Shown here: in pieces, positions 28,910 to 35,294 of the stretch
Numbering within the stretch: the stretch's first letter is position 1
Layout: each line of letters starts with the position of its first letter
IMG/VR virus record: IMGVR_UViG_3300046689_000324
Span: 1-35,294 of that record
DNA from: a virus
Reading direction: 5' to 3' (one strand)
DNA length: 35,294 bases
Translations under genes and position numbers: made by a program
Notes under the pieces: generated by a model
What the model was told of the DNA's origin: nothing
Databases searched by the model: none
The model's input: only the letters and a program-made list of their open reading frames with translations

Positions 28910-29567
28910 TTTTTTGGGGTTTACTGTTTTCGTTTTTCAGTTGTGACAGCAGCGCCATGCGCAGGCCTTCGACGTCGTGATCACGGTAATGATCAGGCGC
29001 GCCCAGGACTTTGGTGCGGAAGTGTTCCAGCTCTTGTTCGAAGTTCACGAAAGGGTAAAGCGTGCGCGCCTTCATGCGCAGGGGATCCAGGTAGATCGCG
29101 TTCAGGGCGGCGTCCAGCTGATCGCCCAGCTGGCGGGTTTCCTCTCCCATACCCTCTCCTTCCCTTCTTCCAATACCACTACCAATTCCAGTACCAGGCG
29201 GCATTGCTGGGGTATATGCCGCGGCATGGTCGGGATCCTTGTGCCATCGCTTGGATGCCTTTTCTGATTGTTTTTTCGATGTTGCGGCGCTTTTCTCGAT
29301 CTCTTTGGCTAGGCGCGCGCTCCAGTACGTGGCCCCGTCGGTGACGAACTTCGGCATGAGAAAAGACCACAGCGCGGCAGATGCCGCGGCATCGCCTCGC
29401 GTGCGTTGCATGAGCTTGTCCACGGCCTGGGCGGCGGTGAATGATCCGCGCCGAAACTGCACGATACACAAAGCCAGGTACGCGCCTTCTTGCTCCAGCG
29501 TGAAGCCGTCGGTTCCTCCTTCCCAGTTGTCCGGGTAGAAATTAAAGCGGGGGTCTTTGCTGGCCAT
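28815..29567 (-). CDS. DUF1376/YdaU-like phage replication protein
   Basis: The N-terminal domain (about 6-115) matches DUF1376: FNFYPDNWEGGTDGFTLEQ, then GAYLALCIVQFRRGSF and FLMPKFV, ending with SARLAKEIEKSAATSKKQSE. It resembles the N-terminal part of phage replication initiators such as YdaU. The C-terminal half is less conserved and basic. It should bind DNA or help recruit the host replisome. Its end overlaps the next gene by 95 bases. Its start overlaps the basic 68-aa gene by one base. Confidence 0.75.
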   Translation of the reverse strand: MASKDPRFNFYPDNWEGGTDGFTLEQEGAYLALCIVQFRRGSFTAAQAVDKLMQRTRGDAAASAALWSFLMPKFVTDGATYWSARLAKEIEKSAATSKKQSEKASKRWHKDPDHAAAYTPAMPPGTGIGSGIGRREGEGMGEETRQLGDQLDAALNAIYLDPLRMKARTLYPFVNFEQELEHFRTKVLGAPDHYRDHDVEGLRMALLSQLKNENSKPQKNGPTSRSNKTADHVDGLVQDYHDRHAAGPTS

Positions 29568-29773
29568 CAGTCGGGAAGTTTGCCGCGATACTTGTCGTAA
29601 AATAGGCGCCGCAGTTTCACGTCCTGCGGATCCTGGAGCGCCTGCGGATCTGTCGTGTGCTTCGGGTTTTTCGGGCCGGTGCGCTTGCAGTTCGGCCGGC
29701 GGGATCTCCGCACTTCGCCAGGGATCCGAAAGGGTTGCCCTGGCCTGAAGGGTTGGGTGCTGCCGTGGATCAT
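29567..29773 (-). CDS. Basic protein with strong Shine-Dalgarno (68 aa)
   Basis: A basic 68-aa protein (MIHGSTQPFRPGQPFRIPGE, then VRRSRRPNCKRTGPKNPK, LRRLFYDKYRGKLPD). The ATG at 29773 is preceded at 9 bases by AAAGGAGGAC, one of only two good Shine-Dalgarno sites in the genome (the other precedes the tail-tube candidate). It lies between the cysteine-rich gene and DUF1376. The charge suggests nucleic-acid binding; no family recognised. Confidence 0.65.
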   Translation of the reverse strand: MIHGSTQPFRPGQPFRIPGEVRRSRRPNCKRTGPKNPKHTTDPQALQDPQDVKLRRLFYDKYRGKLPD

Positions 29774-30099
29774 CGCACCGGTCCTCCTTTCTCTATAGGC
29801 AGGCACGCGCTGCACAGATCTTCTTCGATCCAATGGCAGGCCGTGCCGGTGCGCTCGATACATTGATGGCAGTCGTCGTCGGTGCAGCCGCACGCGCGGC
29901 AACGTCGCTCCAGTAATATGCCGCCAAGATCTTCGGCCGGTACATTCAGCACGCGCGCAACGTCGCGCACTTCCTTCAGCGTCAGGCTGTCGATCTCGCG
30001 GTCTTTGATGCCAAGGCCAGCCAGGCCCAGGCGGATATCGATCGCCGTTTCTTCCGGCGCGCCGGTGGTTTGTTGCTCTATCCATTTTCCGAACGTCAT
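29770..30099 (-). CDS. Cysteine-rich zinc-binding protein (109 aa)
   Basis: A helical N-terminal half (about 1-62) is followed by a dense cysteine module: Cys67, 70, 72, 77, 80, 88, His89, Cys96 and 99 (in CRACGCTDDDCHQCIERTG and HWIEEDLCSACL). This module occurs in other phage replication-block proteins, also fused to ParB-like domains, and probably binds two zinc ions. The leader CCCTAACCCCAAAACC before the ATG at 30099 is typical here. The N-terminal helices (LTLKEVRDVARVLNV) may be an HTH. A DNA-binding accessory role is likely; function is not known. Confidence 0.65.
   Translation of the reverse strand: MTFGKWIEQQTTGAPEETAIDIRLGLAGLGIKDREIDSLTLKEVRDVARVLNVPAEDLGGILLERRCRACGCTDDDCHQCIERTGTACHWIEEDLCSACLPIEKGGPVR
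29780..29793 (-). promoter_or_regulatory. Strong Shine-Dalgarno for the basic 68-aa protein
   Basis: The minus strand reads GAGAAAGGAGGACCGGTGCG before the ATG at 29773, inside the last codons of the preceding gene. The 10-base core AAAGGAGGAC is identical to the one before the tail-tube candidate at 9364, while nearly all other starts lack it. Confidence 0.65.
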
Positions 30100-30224
30100 G
30101 GTTTTGGGGTTAGGGTTGTGAGAATTCTTTCAGCTGCGGCGTCGATCTCGTCGCCGTAGATCTTCACCAGGATGATCAGCAGCAGCGCGGTGATCACTAG
30201 GATCCGCAGGGCGATGCGTTTCAT
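30096..30224 (-). CDS. Small single-pass membrane protein (42 aa)
   Basis: A 42-aa protein with a basic start and one membrane segment (MKRIALRILVITALLLIILV), followed by a short hydrophilic tail (DEIDAAAERILTTLTPKP). The ATG at 30224 overlaps the upstream stop by four bases, and the stop overlaps the next start. This double coupling supports a real gene despite the size. Unknown function; such small membrane proteins in early operons often affect host envelope or superinfection. Confidence 0.6.
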   Translation of the reverse strand: MKRIALRILVITALLLIILVKIYGDEIDAAAERILTTLTPKP

Positions 30225-30547
30225 CGGTAAAGGGTTAACGTAATGTAGGCGTGATCCGTCGGGTCGTCGTTGTGCTTCCAGCGCTTCCAGTTGATCGCGC
30301 CGGTACATTTCACGTCACGCGCGCGCACCAGGCGGCGCACCGCGTTGCGCACCGTTTCAAACTTGCGCGCAGGGAAGGCCGCAGCCAGCTGGATGGTGGT
30401 GAAGCTCTCGAACTTGTGCGCTTTGAAGTACGCCGCAATTTGTTCGTAAAGCGGCGGCGCTTTGGGATCCTCCGGCTCTTCCTGGATCTCGATCAGATCG
30501 GCGGCATCGCCGAACAAGTTGCGCGCGGTGGTCAGCTCTTCTTCCAT
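30221..30547 (-). CDS. Winged-helix-like DNA-binding protein candidate (108 aa)
   Basis: The 108-aa protein has an acidic N-terminus, then LYEQIAAYFKAHKFESFTTI and LAAAFPARKFETVRNAVRRL, followed by a GAINWKRWKHND strand. The helix-turn-helix with a following beta wing (KFETVRNAVRRLVRARDVKC) suggests a winged-helix domain. The ATG at 30547 overlaps the upstream gene by 16 bases. Its place in the early block suggests a regulator or replication factor. Fold assignment by pattern only. Confidence 0.6.
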   Translation of the reverse strand: MEEELTTARNLFGDAADLIEIQEEPEDPKAPPLYEQIAAYFKAHKFESFTTIQLAAAFPARKFETVRNAVRRLVRARDVKCTGAINWKRWKHNDDPTDHAYITLTLYR

Positions 30548-30756
30548 GGCTCGGCGGGTTTGATCTCCACGGCCGAAAGGTTCTGCCCTTCCAGGCCGCA
30601 CTCGTTCAGCACCTGGTCCAGCTGGCGCTCCAGGATCTTGGAAGTCACCAGCGCTTCCATCTTTGCGTCTCGATCGGTGCGCGCGTCCAGCTTGTAATAT
30701 TTCCGTTGCATGGCGCGCAGCGTGCGCACCAGCTTCAGCAGTTCGAACAGCGTCAT
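30532..30756 (-). CDS. Small helical early protein (74 aa)
   Basis: A 74-aa protein starting MTLFELLKLVRTLRAMQRKY, a basic amphipathic helix, with a second helix (ALVTSKILERQLDQVLNECG). It overlaps the upstream HTH gene by four bases. Likely all-helical, possibly a dimeric adaptor or anti-host factor. No family recognised. Confidence 0.6.
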   Translation of the reverse strand: MTLFELLKLVRTLRAMQRKYYKLDARTDRDAKMEALVTSKILERQLDQVLNECGLEGQNLSAVEIKPAEPWKKS

Positions 30757-30980
30757 GGCTCGAGCAGTTTTTCGGCACGCTCCGGGATCCGATCGCTCTT
30801 CGCCTGGTTCTCTTCAGCCCGGGCCATCAGCGCCTCCATCAGCGGCACGTTGATCGTGTCGCCGTTCAGGACGTTGTGGATCGTTTGCCGGCTCTTCACT
30901 TTCAAGTCGCGGGCGATATCGCCGCGCTCTTTTGCGGTGGTCCATTTCAGGACCGCGTCGCGGACGCTGTTGGTACTCAT
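30753..30980 (-). CDS. Small HTH transcriptional regulator-like protein (75 aa)
   Basis: A 75-aa protein with GDIARDLKVKSRQTIHNVLN: helix (GDIARDL), turn (KVKS) and recognition helix (RQTIHNVLNGD), the Cro/CI-like HTH order. The C-terminus is charged. It overlaps the exonuclease gene by four bases. No lysogeny repressor or integrase accompanies it, so a regulator of early-to-late transition is more likely than a lysogeny switch. Confidence 0.65.
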   Translation of the reverse strand: MSTNSVRDAVLKWTTAKERGDIARDLKVKSRQTIHNVLNGDTINVPLMEALMARAEENQAKSDRIPERAEKLLEP

Positions 30981-31855
30981 TTGGTGCGTGCGTTAGGGTG
31001 GCAGTTGTCTTTGCTTACGTCGAAGAAGTCCGGCCAGGTGGCAGCCATCCAGCTGCGGCAGCGCTGCACCTGGGCACGCGCGTCGCGGATCTTGGCAGGG
31101 TCGTGCGTGATGGTCTTTTCGTGGACGCGCTCGATCAAAGGGATATCGTCGAACAGCCCATTGAAGTCGATCAGCTCGGCAGCTTCGCGGTACAGCTCGT
31201 TGTCCGGACCGTCAGGATCCTGCACGCCCATCCGCCAGGCGAGCCGGCGTTTCTCGTCGTTGAGTAATTCGGGCGGCGTGTTACAAAGCACGTAGATCAG
31301 GCGGCCGGTCTTCTTCTTTGTCAATTCACAATACCCTTGCAGCTGCCAGTCGTAGACCGGATTGATCGGCGCAGCTGCCGCGGCCGTGAATGTTAACAGA
31401 TCCCAGGACGACTTGAAGTCCTTGACGTCCTGGCTGTCGGGCGTGTTCTCGTCGGGCGTGCCGATGAAGTCAGGGTCGTGCGTGAAGGTTTCCTGATTTT
31501 TGAAAAACGGGCGCGACTTCACCAGGCTGTAAATGGTCGCGCTGTCTTCCTCCACCTTCAAACCTTTCTCGACGTACTTGTTGGTGTGGATCTTCCGCCG
31601 GCCGTAGCGATACCACAGGTAAAGCTCGGTCAGGTATTCGATCGTGGTCGCCGACAATGGCGGCGGCGTGTCGCGCTTAGTGATCAGGCCGTCCAGCTCT
31701 TCGGCCTGGTTGGCTGTCAGCGGCTTGCCGCTCTGCCGCTTGACGATCAGCTCGTCGATGCGCAGCAGCTGGTTGGGTGTGATCACCGCGCCGCGCTCGA
31801 AGGTCATCACCTTCTTCAGCGCGTGGCACCGGACTTTTACTTCGTTGACGTTCAT
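30977..31855 (-). CDS. RecE-like/PD-(D/E)XK exonuclease partner of RecT
   Basis: A 292-aa protein immediately downstream of RecT with a four-base overlap. The nuclease core contains FIGTPDE (130-136; Asp135), VKDFKSSWD (144-152; Asp146 and Lys148, the DxK motif) and a following helix with WQLQGYCEL (170-178), matching the RecB/YqaJ-type QxxxY. The N-terminal ~70 residues are helical. The pair should digest one strand of phage DNA and anneal the other for recombination. Assigned by motif order and neighbour. Confidence 0.75.
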   Translation of the reverse strand: MNVNEVKVRCHALKKVMTFERGAVITPNQLLRIDELIVKRQSGKPLTANQAEELDGLITKRDTPPPLSATTIEYLTELYLWYRYGRRKIHTNKYVEKGLKVEEDSATIYSLVKSRPFFKNQETFTHDPDFIGTPDENTPDSQDVKDFKSSWDLLTFTAAAAAPINPVYDWQLQGYCELTKKKTGRLIYVLCNTPPELLNDEKRRLAWRMGVQDPDGPDNELYREAAELIDFNGLFDDIPLIERVHEKTITHDPAKIRDARAQVQRCRSWMAATWPDFFDVSKDNCHPNARTK

Positions 31856-32895
31856 GCGATCAGCTCCTCCAGGGCTTTGATGCGGTTGCTGTATGTTTCA
31901 ACTTCCTGCGTGTGGCCGGCGGCCTGGCTCTTGTCCCTGGCTGCCGCCAGGATCTCGATCTCCTTGCGCGCGATCTCGAAGCTCTGATCCAGGTCGGCGA
32001 ACTTGCGCACCTGGTCCAAGTCCTCGATGGTCTTCGCCTGGGCGATCAGCAGCGTGATGCGCTCGCGCTCTTTGTCTTCGGTAGTTTCCGGCGCGTCCAC
32101 GTATTTAGCGTCCAGGGTTTCCGCGTCGCTGATCATCGCCTGGTCTGTGATCACAGCGCGTTGCAAGTCTATCGACATAGGGCCGAACTTGGACAGGTTC
32201 GCTTTTAGTACCGTCTTCAGGTACATGGCTTCGGCATCGTTGTCCCAAATGCTGCCGGCCTTGCCGTAGCTCTTCGAGAATTTCTTGCCGTGCTTTTGCA
32301 GCTCGTCGATCGTCCAGTAAACCGTTTTCTCGAAGCCGTTGATCAGCTCGAAGCGTGAAGCGTAACCGATCACCGTGGCGCCTTCAGCTTTGACGGTGAA
32401 GTCGAACTCGTAGCCCAGCAGGGGGTCTTCTTTGATCAGCTGGCCAGTCATCACGCGCGTGGCTGCGATCTTCCGGTATTGTCCGGTGCGCTGCGCCAGC
32501 TGGATGAAGCCCTTATAGCCAACCTGAAACTGCGCGACCACGCGGGTCTGCCAGCTGGTGGATCCACCAGGGCCGGCGACTTTCTCGTTCACGTTATACG
32601 GCACGATGTAGGCGAAGCCCAGCTGATTGTTGAGCGGCAGGTCCAGCGTGGCAGCAACGGCCGCCGCGTTGTAAACGCTGTTAGGATCCGCCTGCTTCAG
32701 CATCGCGTTGCTGGCGACACATTGCAGCACGCTGACGATGAAGCCGGGCGCGCGCTTGCCTAGCATATCGGTGAACTTCGCGCGGATCGCTTCATCGCTG
32801 AAAAGCTCCTTGGTGGTCAGGATCTTGCCTTCGACTTTCGCAGGCGTGGCGTCGGCTTTTGTCGCCGGCGCGGGGGTGGCTTTTTCTTCGGCCAT
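31852..32895 (-). CDS. RecT single-strand annealing protein
   Basis: A 347-aa RecT-family recombinase. Signature blocks: GFIVSVLQCVASNAML, AATLDLPLNNQLGFAYIVPY, FQVGYKGFIQLAQRTGQY and VKAEGATVIGYASRFELING, followed by KSYGKAGSIWDNDAEAMYLK and VLKANLSKFGPMS. The N-terminal ~30 residues are Ala/Lys-rich and flexible. RecT anneals complementary DNA to support recombination-dependent replication and end processing. It lies between the coiled-coil/zinc protein and the RecE-like gene. Confidence 0.9.
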   Translation of the reverse strand: MAEEKATPAPATKADATPAKVEGKILTTKELFSDEAIRAKFTDMLGKRAPGFIVSVLQCVASNAMLKQADPNSVYNAAAVAATLDLPLNNQLGFAYIVPYNVNEKVAGPGGSTSWQTRVVAQFQVGYKGFIQLAQRTGQYRKIAATRVMTGQLIKEDPLLGYEFDFTVKAEGATVIGYASRFELINGFEKTVYWTIDELQKHGKKFSKSYGKAGSIWDNDAEAMYLKTVLKANLSKFGPMSIDLQRAVITDQAMISDAETLDAKYVDAPETTEDKERERITLLIAQAKTIEDLDQVRKFADLDQSFEIARKEIEILAAARDKSQAAGHTQEVETYSNRIKALEELIA

Positions 32896-32900
32896 GGTGG

Positions 32901-34001
32901 TTAGGGTTTAGGTTGTTCAATTCTCTTTAAGTCGGCGCGCACCGCGGCGACGGCGCCGCAAATGATGCGCGTGAATTCATCCCAAAGGACGCGCGTTGAT
33001 TCGTCGGCGATGGGTTCCATATCGGTGGTATTATCCACAATCAGTTCACAACGGTGCAGGATCCTGGCCCTGGCGCTTTCGTCTTCGCTGGGCTGGGCAT
33101 CGACCGGGAAGAGGGTCGCATCGCCCAGGATCCGGCGTGTCTCTTCGATCGTGGCCACGCGGCCGGTGATAACTCCGCCGCGGCCTTCCATCACATTAAT
33201 CGGTGCAGGTTCGGGGATCTCCACGGTAGGGACTTCGCTGATCGTGCCGCCGCTGATCAGTTCAGCGCCGCACGTTGGGCACGTCGTTCCGTTAATCGTG
33301 GCGCCCTTCCAATGCCCATTTGGACAGCGCGCAGGGTTCAGGACGATCACCCTACTGCCCGGTGGTGGTCCAGCTGGCGGCGCTGGTGCGGGCTGGATCT
33401 TGGCCTTCTCTTCCTCCAGCTGCCGGCGTTGCTCTTTGAGCGCCGCGGCTTCCTTGCGGATCTTGTCCTCCCAGTCCTTGCGATCTTCTTCAGCCTTCAG
33501 CCGTGCGGCCTCCAGGCGCTCCGCTTCCCGGGCCTGCGCCTGGTCTTTCTCCGCCTGGCGCTGCCGCTCTTCCTCGAGCGCACGTTCGACGGCTTCCTTT
33601 TTCTCGCGCTCGATGCGCTCTTCTTCCTTGCGCATTTGTTCGGCGCGCTTGGCTTCCTTCAGCTCCGCGATCGCATCTTCCTGCGCCTGCAAATGGTCCT
33701 CGATGGGCAGCAGCTGCGACGTGATATGCTTGGCGACGGTGTTCACGTTGCGCTGGTGCTTCAGCGCGTCGGCCACCAGCTCTTTGCGCCGGTCCTCCAC
33801 GCGGCACCGCTTGTCGCGCACAGTCATGCGCGCGGTGTGAACTTTGGCCAGGCCTTCGCGATCCTCCAGGCCATCGACTTGCAGCGCCATGAATTCGTTC
33901 GCCATCGTGGCGATCGCCTCTTCGGTGACGTCGAATTGCTTCAGCTCCGTGGTCAGCTCGCGCGACTCGGATTGTGTTAACTGTCTAAGAAATTTGAACA
34001 T
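32901..34001 (-). CDS. Coiled-coil protein with zinc ribbon upstream of RecT (366 aa)
   Basis: Residues about 1-100 are a helical N-terminal domain (ATMANEFMALQVDGLEDREG); about 105-203 is a long charged coiled coil; then a Pro-rich linker (PAPAPPAGPPPGS) and a zinc-binding pattern (CPNGH with CPTCG; Cys226, His230, Cys241, Cys244). The C-terminal ~100 residues contain EETRRILGDATLF. Coiled-coil proteins just upstream of RecT occur in many phages (DUF1351-like) and may tether or load the recombinase. Exact family uncertain. Confidence 0.65.
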   Translation of the reverse strand: MFKFLRQLTQSESRELTTELKQFDVTEEAIATMANEFMALQVDGLEDREGLAKVHTARMTVRDKRCRVEDRRKELVADALKHQRNVNTVAKHITSQLLPIEDHLQAQEDAIAELKEAKRAEQMRKEEERIEREKKEAVERALEEERQRQAEKDQAQAREAERLEAARLKAEEDRKDWEDKIRKEAAALKEQRRQLEEEKAKIQPAPAPPAGPPPGSRVIVLNPARCPNGHWKGATINGTTCPTCGAELISGGTISEVPTVEIPEPAPINVMEGRGGVITGRVATIEETRRILGDATLFPVDAQPSEDESARARILHRCELIVDNTTDMEPIADESTRVLWDEFTRIICGAVAAVRADLKRIEQPKP

Positions 34002-34023
34002 GGGTTATTTGGATTATTGTGGT

Positions 34024-34224
34024 TTAGCCTTGTCCCTTCCCGTAGTTGCCGTCACCGATTTCGCCTTGCCGGCAGCACGCCAGGAAGTTGTCCAGGATCC
34101 AGCGCACCGATTTGGCGGCCTCGTATGCCTGGCGGTAGCCGGTCCACTTTGGCCGGCCGTTAAGCTGTAAAATGTGTGCCGCGCGGATATTAATCAGCGC
34201 GTGCGTGCGGTTTGTTGTCGTCAT
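34024..34224 (-). CDS. Small early basic protein (66 aa)
   Basis: A 66-aa protein starting MTTTNRTHALINIRAAHILQ, then a helical stretch (RQAYEAAKSVRWILDNFLAC) and C-terminal CCRQGEIGDGNYGKGQG. The ATG at 34224 overlaps the upstream stop by four bases. Likely a compact helical protein; no family recognised. Confidence 0.6.
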   Translation of the reverse strand: MTTTNRTHALINIRAAHILQLNGRPKWTGYRQAYEAAKSVRWILDNFLACCRQGEIGDGNYGKGQG

Positions 34225-34550
34225 TTTTTTGCGGGTAATGGTTTCAGTTTGATGATGATGGTCAGGCGGTCCCTGGTGATCGTCGAAAGGTTGTAAACCT
34301 CCAGGCGCTCCGTGGGCGTGAATTCATCCACGTGACGGACTTCGTACATATTGGAAGCGATCGCGATGTTCTTCCGCGGGATGCTGGCGATATCCGCCAC
34401 CAGGTTGCTGGCGATCGTGCCCAGCGTGGTGGCGGAAGTTGGTCCGGCGTATTGACTAGCCATCGCGCGGATGGTCCGATCGTAGCCGCTGCGCGCTGGT
34501 CCTTGCGGAATCACTTCGCAGGTGTGCGTGTTCAGGTCGTCGAAGAACAT
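34221..34550 (-). CDS. Hypothetical early protein (109 aa from ATG at 34550)
   Basis: The ATG at 34550 is preferred to an in-frame GTG at 34562. The leader is GTAACCGCC. The protein has a MFFDDLNTHTCEVIPQG start, a GYDRTIRAMASQYAGPTS middle and a beta-rich end (ITRDRLTIIIKLKPLPAKK). It overlaps the next gene by four bases. I do not recognise the family; the alternative GTG start would add four residues. Confidence 0.6.
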   Translation of the reverse strand: MFFDDLNTHTCEVIPQGPARSGYDRTIRAMASQYAGPTSATTLGTIASNLVADIASIPRKNIAIASNMYEVRHVDEFTPTERLEVYNLSTITRDRLTIIIKLKPLPAKK

Positions 34551-34555
34551 GGCGG

Positions 34556-34783
34556 TTACCACAAATGGGTGTCGATGACTCCGGTGTTGCCGTGGATCGC
34601 GATCGTGCGGAAGCCGCTGGCCCTGGTGCGCCGCTCTTCAGAAAGCCAGGCGCGTGGCCGCTTGCCTTCAGGCTTCACGTGCGCGATCAAAGTCCACGCG
34701 CGGCCGCGATATCGGACGATCGACTCGAGCGGGATATCCTTCACGCGGCGAACGTCGCCGGCTTTGTTGCGGTGCAGTTTCAT
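34556..34783 (-). CDS. Small basic early protein (75 aa)
   Basis: The 75-aa protein (MKLHRNKAGDVRRVKDIPLE ... TIAIHGNTGVIDTHLW) is basic and beta-rich (SIVRYRGRAWTLIAHVKPEG), a pattern that could form a small SH3- or OB-like barrel. The ATG at 34783 overlaps the upstream stop in ATGA. The open frame extends further upstream but the coupling and lack of room argue against a longer start. Nucleic-acid binding possible. Confidence 0.6.
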   Translation of the reverse strand: MKLHRNKAGDVRRVKDIPLESIVRYRGRAWTLIAHVKPEGKRPRAWLSEERRTRASGFRTIAIHGNTGVIDTHLW

Positions 34784-34992
34784 GGCTCGACAATTTCGGC
34801 CGGCTGGACCGGCGCGGTGATCAGCACGCTGCGCGCGCCGCAGCAGGCGCACGCGTATTCGTAACGGTCCTCCAGGATCTCCAGGCTGTGCCGGCTGTTG
34901 GGAAACTTCGGCACAGCCTCGAAGCTGACCTGGACCAGGCGGTGCCGCTCGCAGTCTTTGCGGGCGGGCACCAGGATCTCGCTGCGGCTCAT
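34780..34992 (-). CDS. Small early protein with Cys/His cluster (70 aa)
   Basis: The ATG at 34992 overlaps the stop of the junction gene in ATGA, so longer upstream starts are not used. The 70-aa protein has an N-terminal MSRSEILVPARKDCERHRLV and a central CACCGARSVLITA cluster (Cys48, 50, 51 with Cys14 and His17), which could bind one zinc ion. It reads as a small zinc-ribbon-like protein. Function unknown. Confidence 0.6.
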   Translation of the reverse strand: MSRSEILVPARKDCERHRLVQVSFEAVPKFPNSRHSLEILEDRYEYACACCGARSVLITAPVQPAEIVEP

Positions 34993-35294
34993 CGCTTCGG
35001 TGCGCCTTCGCCGTATAGCAGCGGGCGCTTTGGGTAGTTGGCCGCGTACTCCTTTTCCCAGGCGTCGCGATGCGGGCCGCTGTCGGTCGGACCAACGCCA
35101 CGGTCTTCCGCGTACTTGCGAACACGTCGGTCCCAGTTCTCCAGGCGGATCTGATTGAGCCGCCAATGCGGCGTGGTTTCATCCTCTTCGATATCGGTGC
35201 CCAGGATCTCGTCGATCGTATTGATCACGTCGGTGATGCTCCGATCGTCATCGTGCTGGATGATCTGCCCGTCCTGGATCAGCGTGAACGGGGT
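34989..35294 (-). CDS. Early hypothetical protein, C-terminal part (gene spans the junction)
   Basis: This is the C-terminal part of the gene that begins at 313. After removing the duplicated bases it contributes 92 residues to a 196-aa protein. It has an acidic segment (ILGTDIEEDETTPHWRLNQI), then YAEDRGVGPTDSGPHRDAWE and a final KRPLLYGEGAPKR. The frame is continuous through the left end of the window, and the stop overlaps the next gene by four bases. Function unknown. Confidence 0.8.
   Translation of the reverse strand, partial: TPFTLIQDGQIIQHDDDRSITDVINTIDEILGTDIEEDETTPHWRLNQIRLENWDRRVRKYAEDRGVGPTDSGPHRDAWEKEYAANYPKRPLLYGEGAPKR
35267..35294. repeat. Right copy of the 28-bp terminal direct repeat
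   Basis: Identical to bases 1-28. The upstream bases differ from anything left of base 1, so the repeat is exactly the shared end of a circular contig. Confidence 0.93.

Noticed and set aside
30753-30980. Lysogeny repressor
   Set aside because: The protein is only a short HTH and no integrase, attachment site, excisionase or divergent promoter is present.
33054-33980. 308-aa open frame on the plus strand
   Set aside because: Mirror of the coiled-coil gene; Leu/Arg/Phe-rich from reversed Glu/Lys codons.
1-35294. tRNA genes, CRISPR arrays and insertion sequences
   Set aside because: I saw no cloverleaf with TTCGAA-type T-arm, no regularly spaced repeats and no transposase or terminal inverted repeats.

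Overview
The window is a complete, circularly assembled genome of a tailed bacteriophage, almost certainly a siphovirus. The first 28 bases are repeated exactly as the last 28, and one gene (196 codons) reads in frame across that junction, so the unit genome is 35,266 bp. Every supported gene lies on the minus strand, so transcription runs from high to low coordinates and continues through the junction. Most neighbouring genes overlap by 1-4 bases (ATGA or TGATG). Only two genes have a good Shine-Dalgarno sequence; most others with room for a leader have an A/C-rich one such as AACCCTAACC or AAACCAAC. With a DUF5675 protein and small lysis genes of a Bacteroidetes-phage type, this points to a Bacteroidetes host of fairly high GC (the phage looks about 55-60% GC). 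The host call is inference.

In transcription order from the single long non-coding region (1055-1379): small early genes (1054 down through the junction to about 34000); a recombination and replication block (34001-28815) with a coiled-coil/zinc protein, RecT annealase, RecE-like exonuclease, HTH protein, cysteine-rich proteins and a DUF1376 replication protein; a nucleic-acid-modification block (28909-24464) with a DUF1064 nuclease, a ParB-DNA methyltransferase fusion, an exported protein and a PAPS-reductase/HNH-like fusion; then a DUF5681 protein, small genes and terminase large subunit (24457-21559).

The structural region is in an unusual order. Tail genes come first (20932-12332: a tail-chaperone-like gene needing a -1 frameshift, tail completion proteins, large tail proteins, a secreted-type zincin, tape measure). 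Head genes follow (12249-9874: ClpP-like protease with a nested scaffold start, major capsid protein with a hydrophobic N-terminus), then a TIG-like tail-tube candidate, a terminator, the portal (7560-6139), a connector candidate, and a host-contact region with two tandem paralogous fibre-like genes (4995-3644). A lysis cassette (3186-1380) with a DUF5675 protein, two membrane proteins and an overlapping Rz/Rz1-like spanin pair ends the late operon.

I see no integrase, lysogeny repressor, tRNA, CRISPR array, insertion sequence, DNA polymerase or replicative helicase. The phage therefore looks lytic and dependent on host replication proteins. The most interesting points are the frameshift site with its hairpin, the PAPS reductase-HNH fusion beside a ParB-methyltransferase, the membrane-anchored-looking capsid protein, the signal-peptide zincin in the tail operon, the duplicated fibre genes, the inverted head/tail order and the apparent excess of GGATCC/GATC sites.
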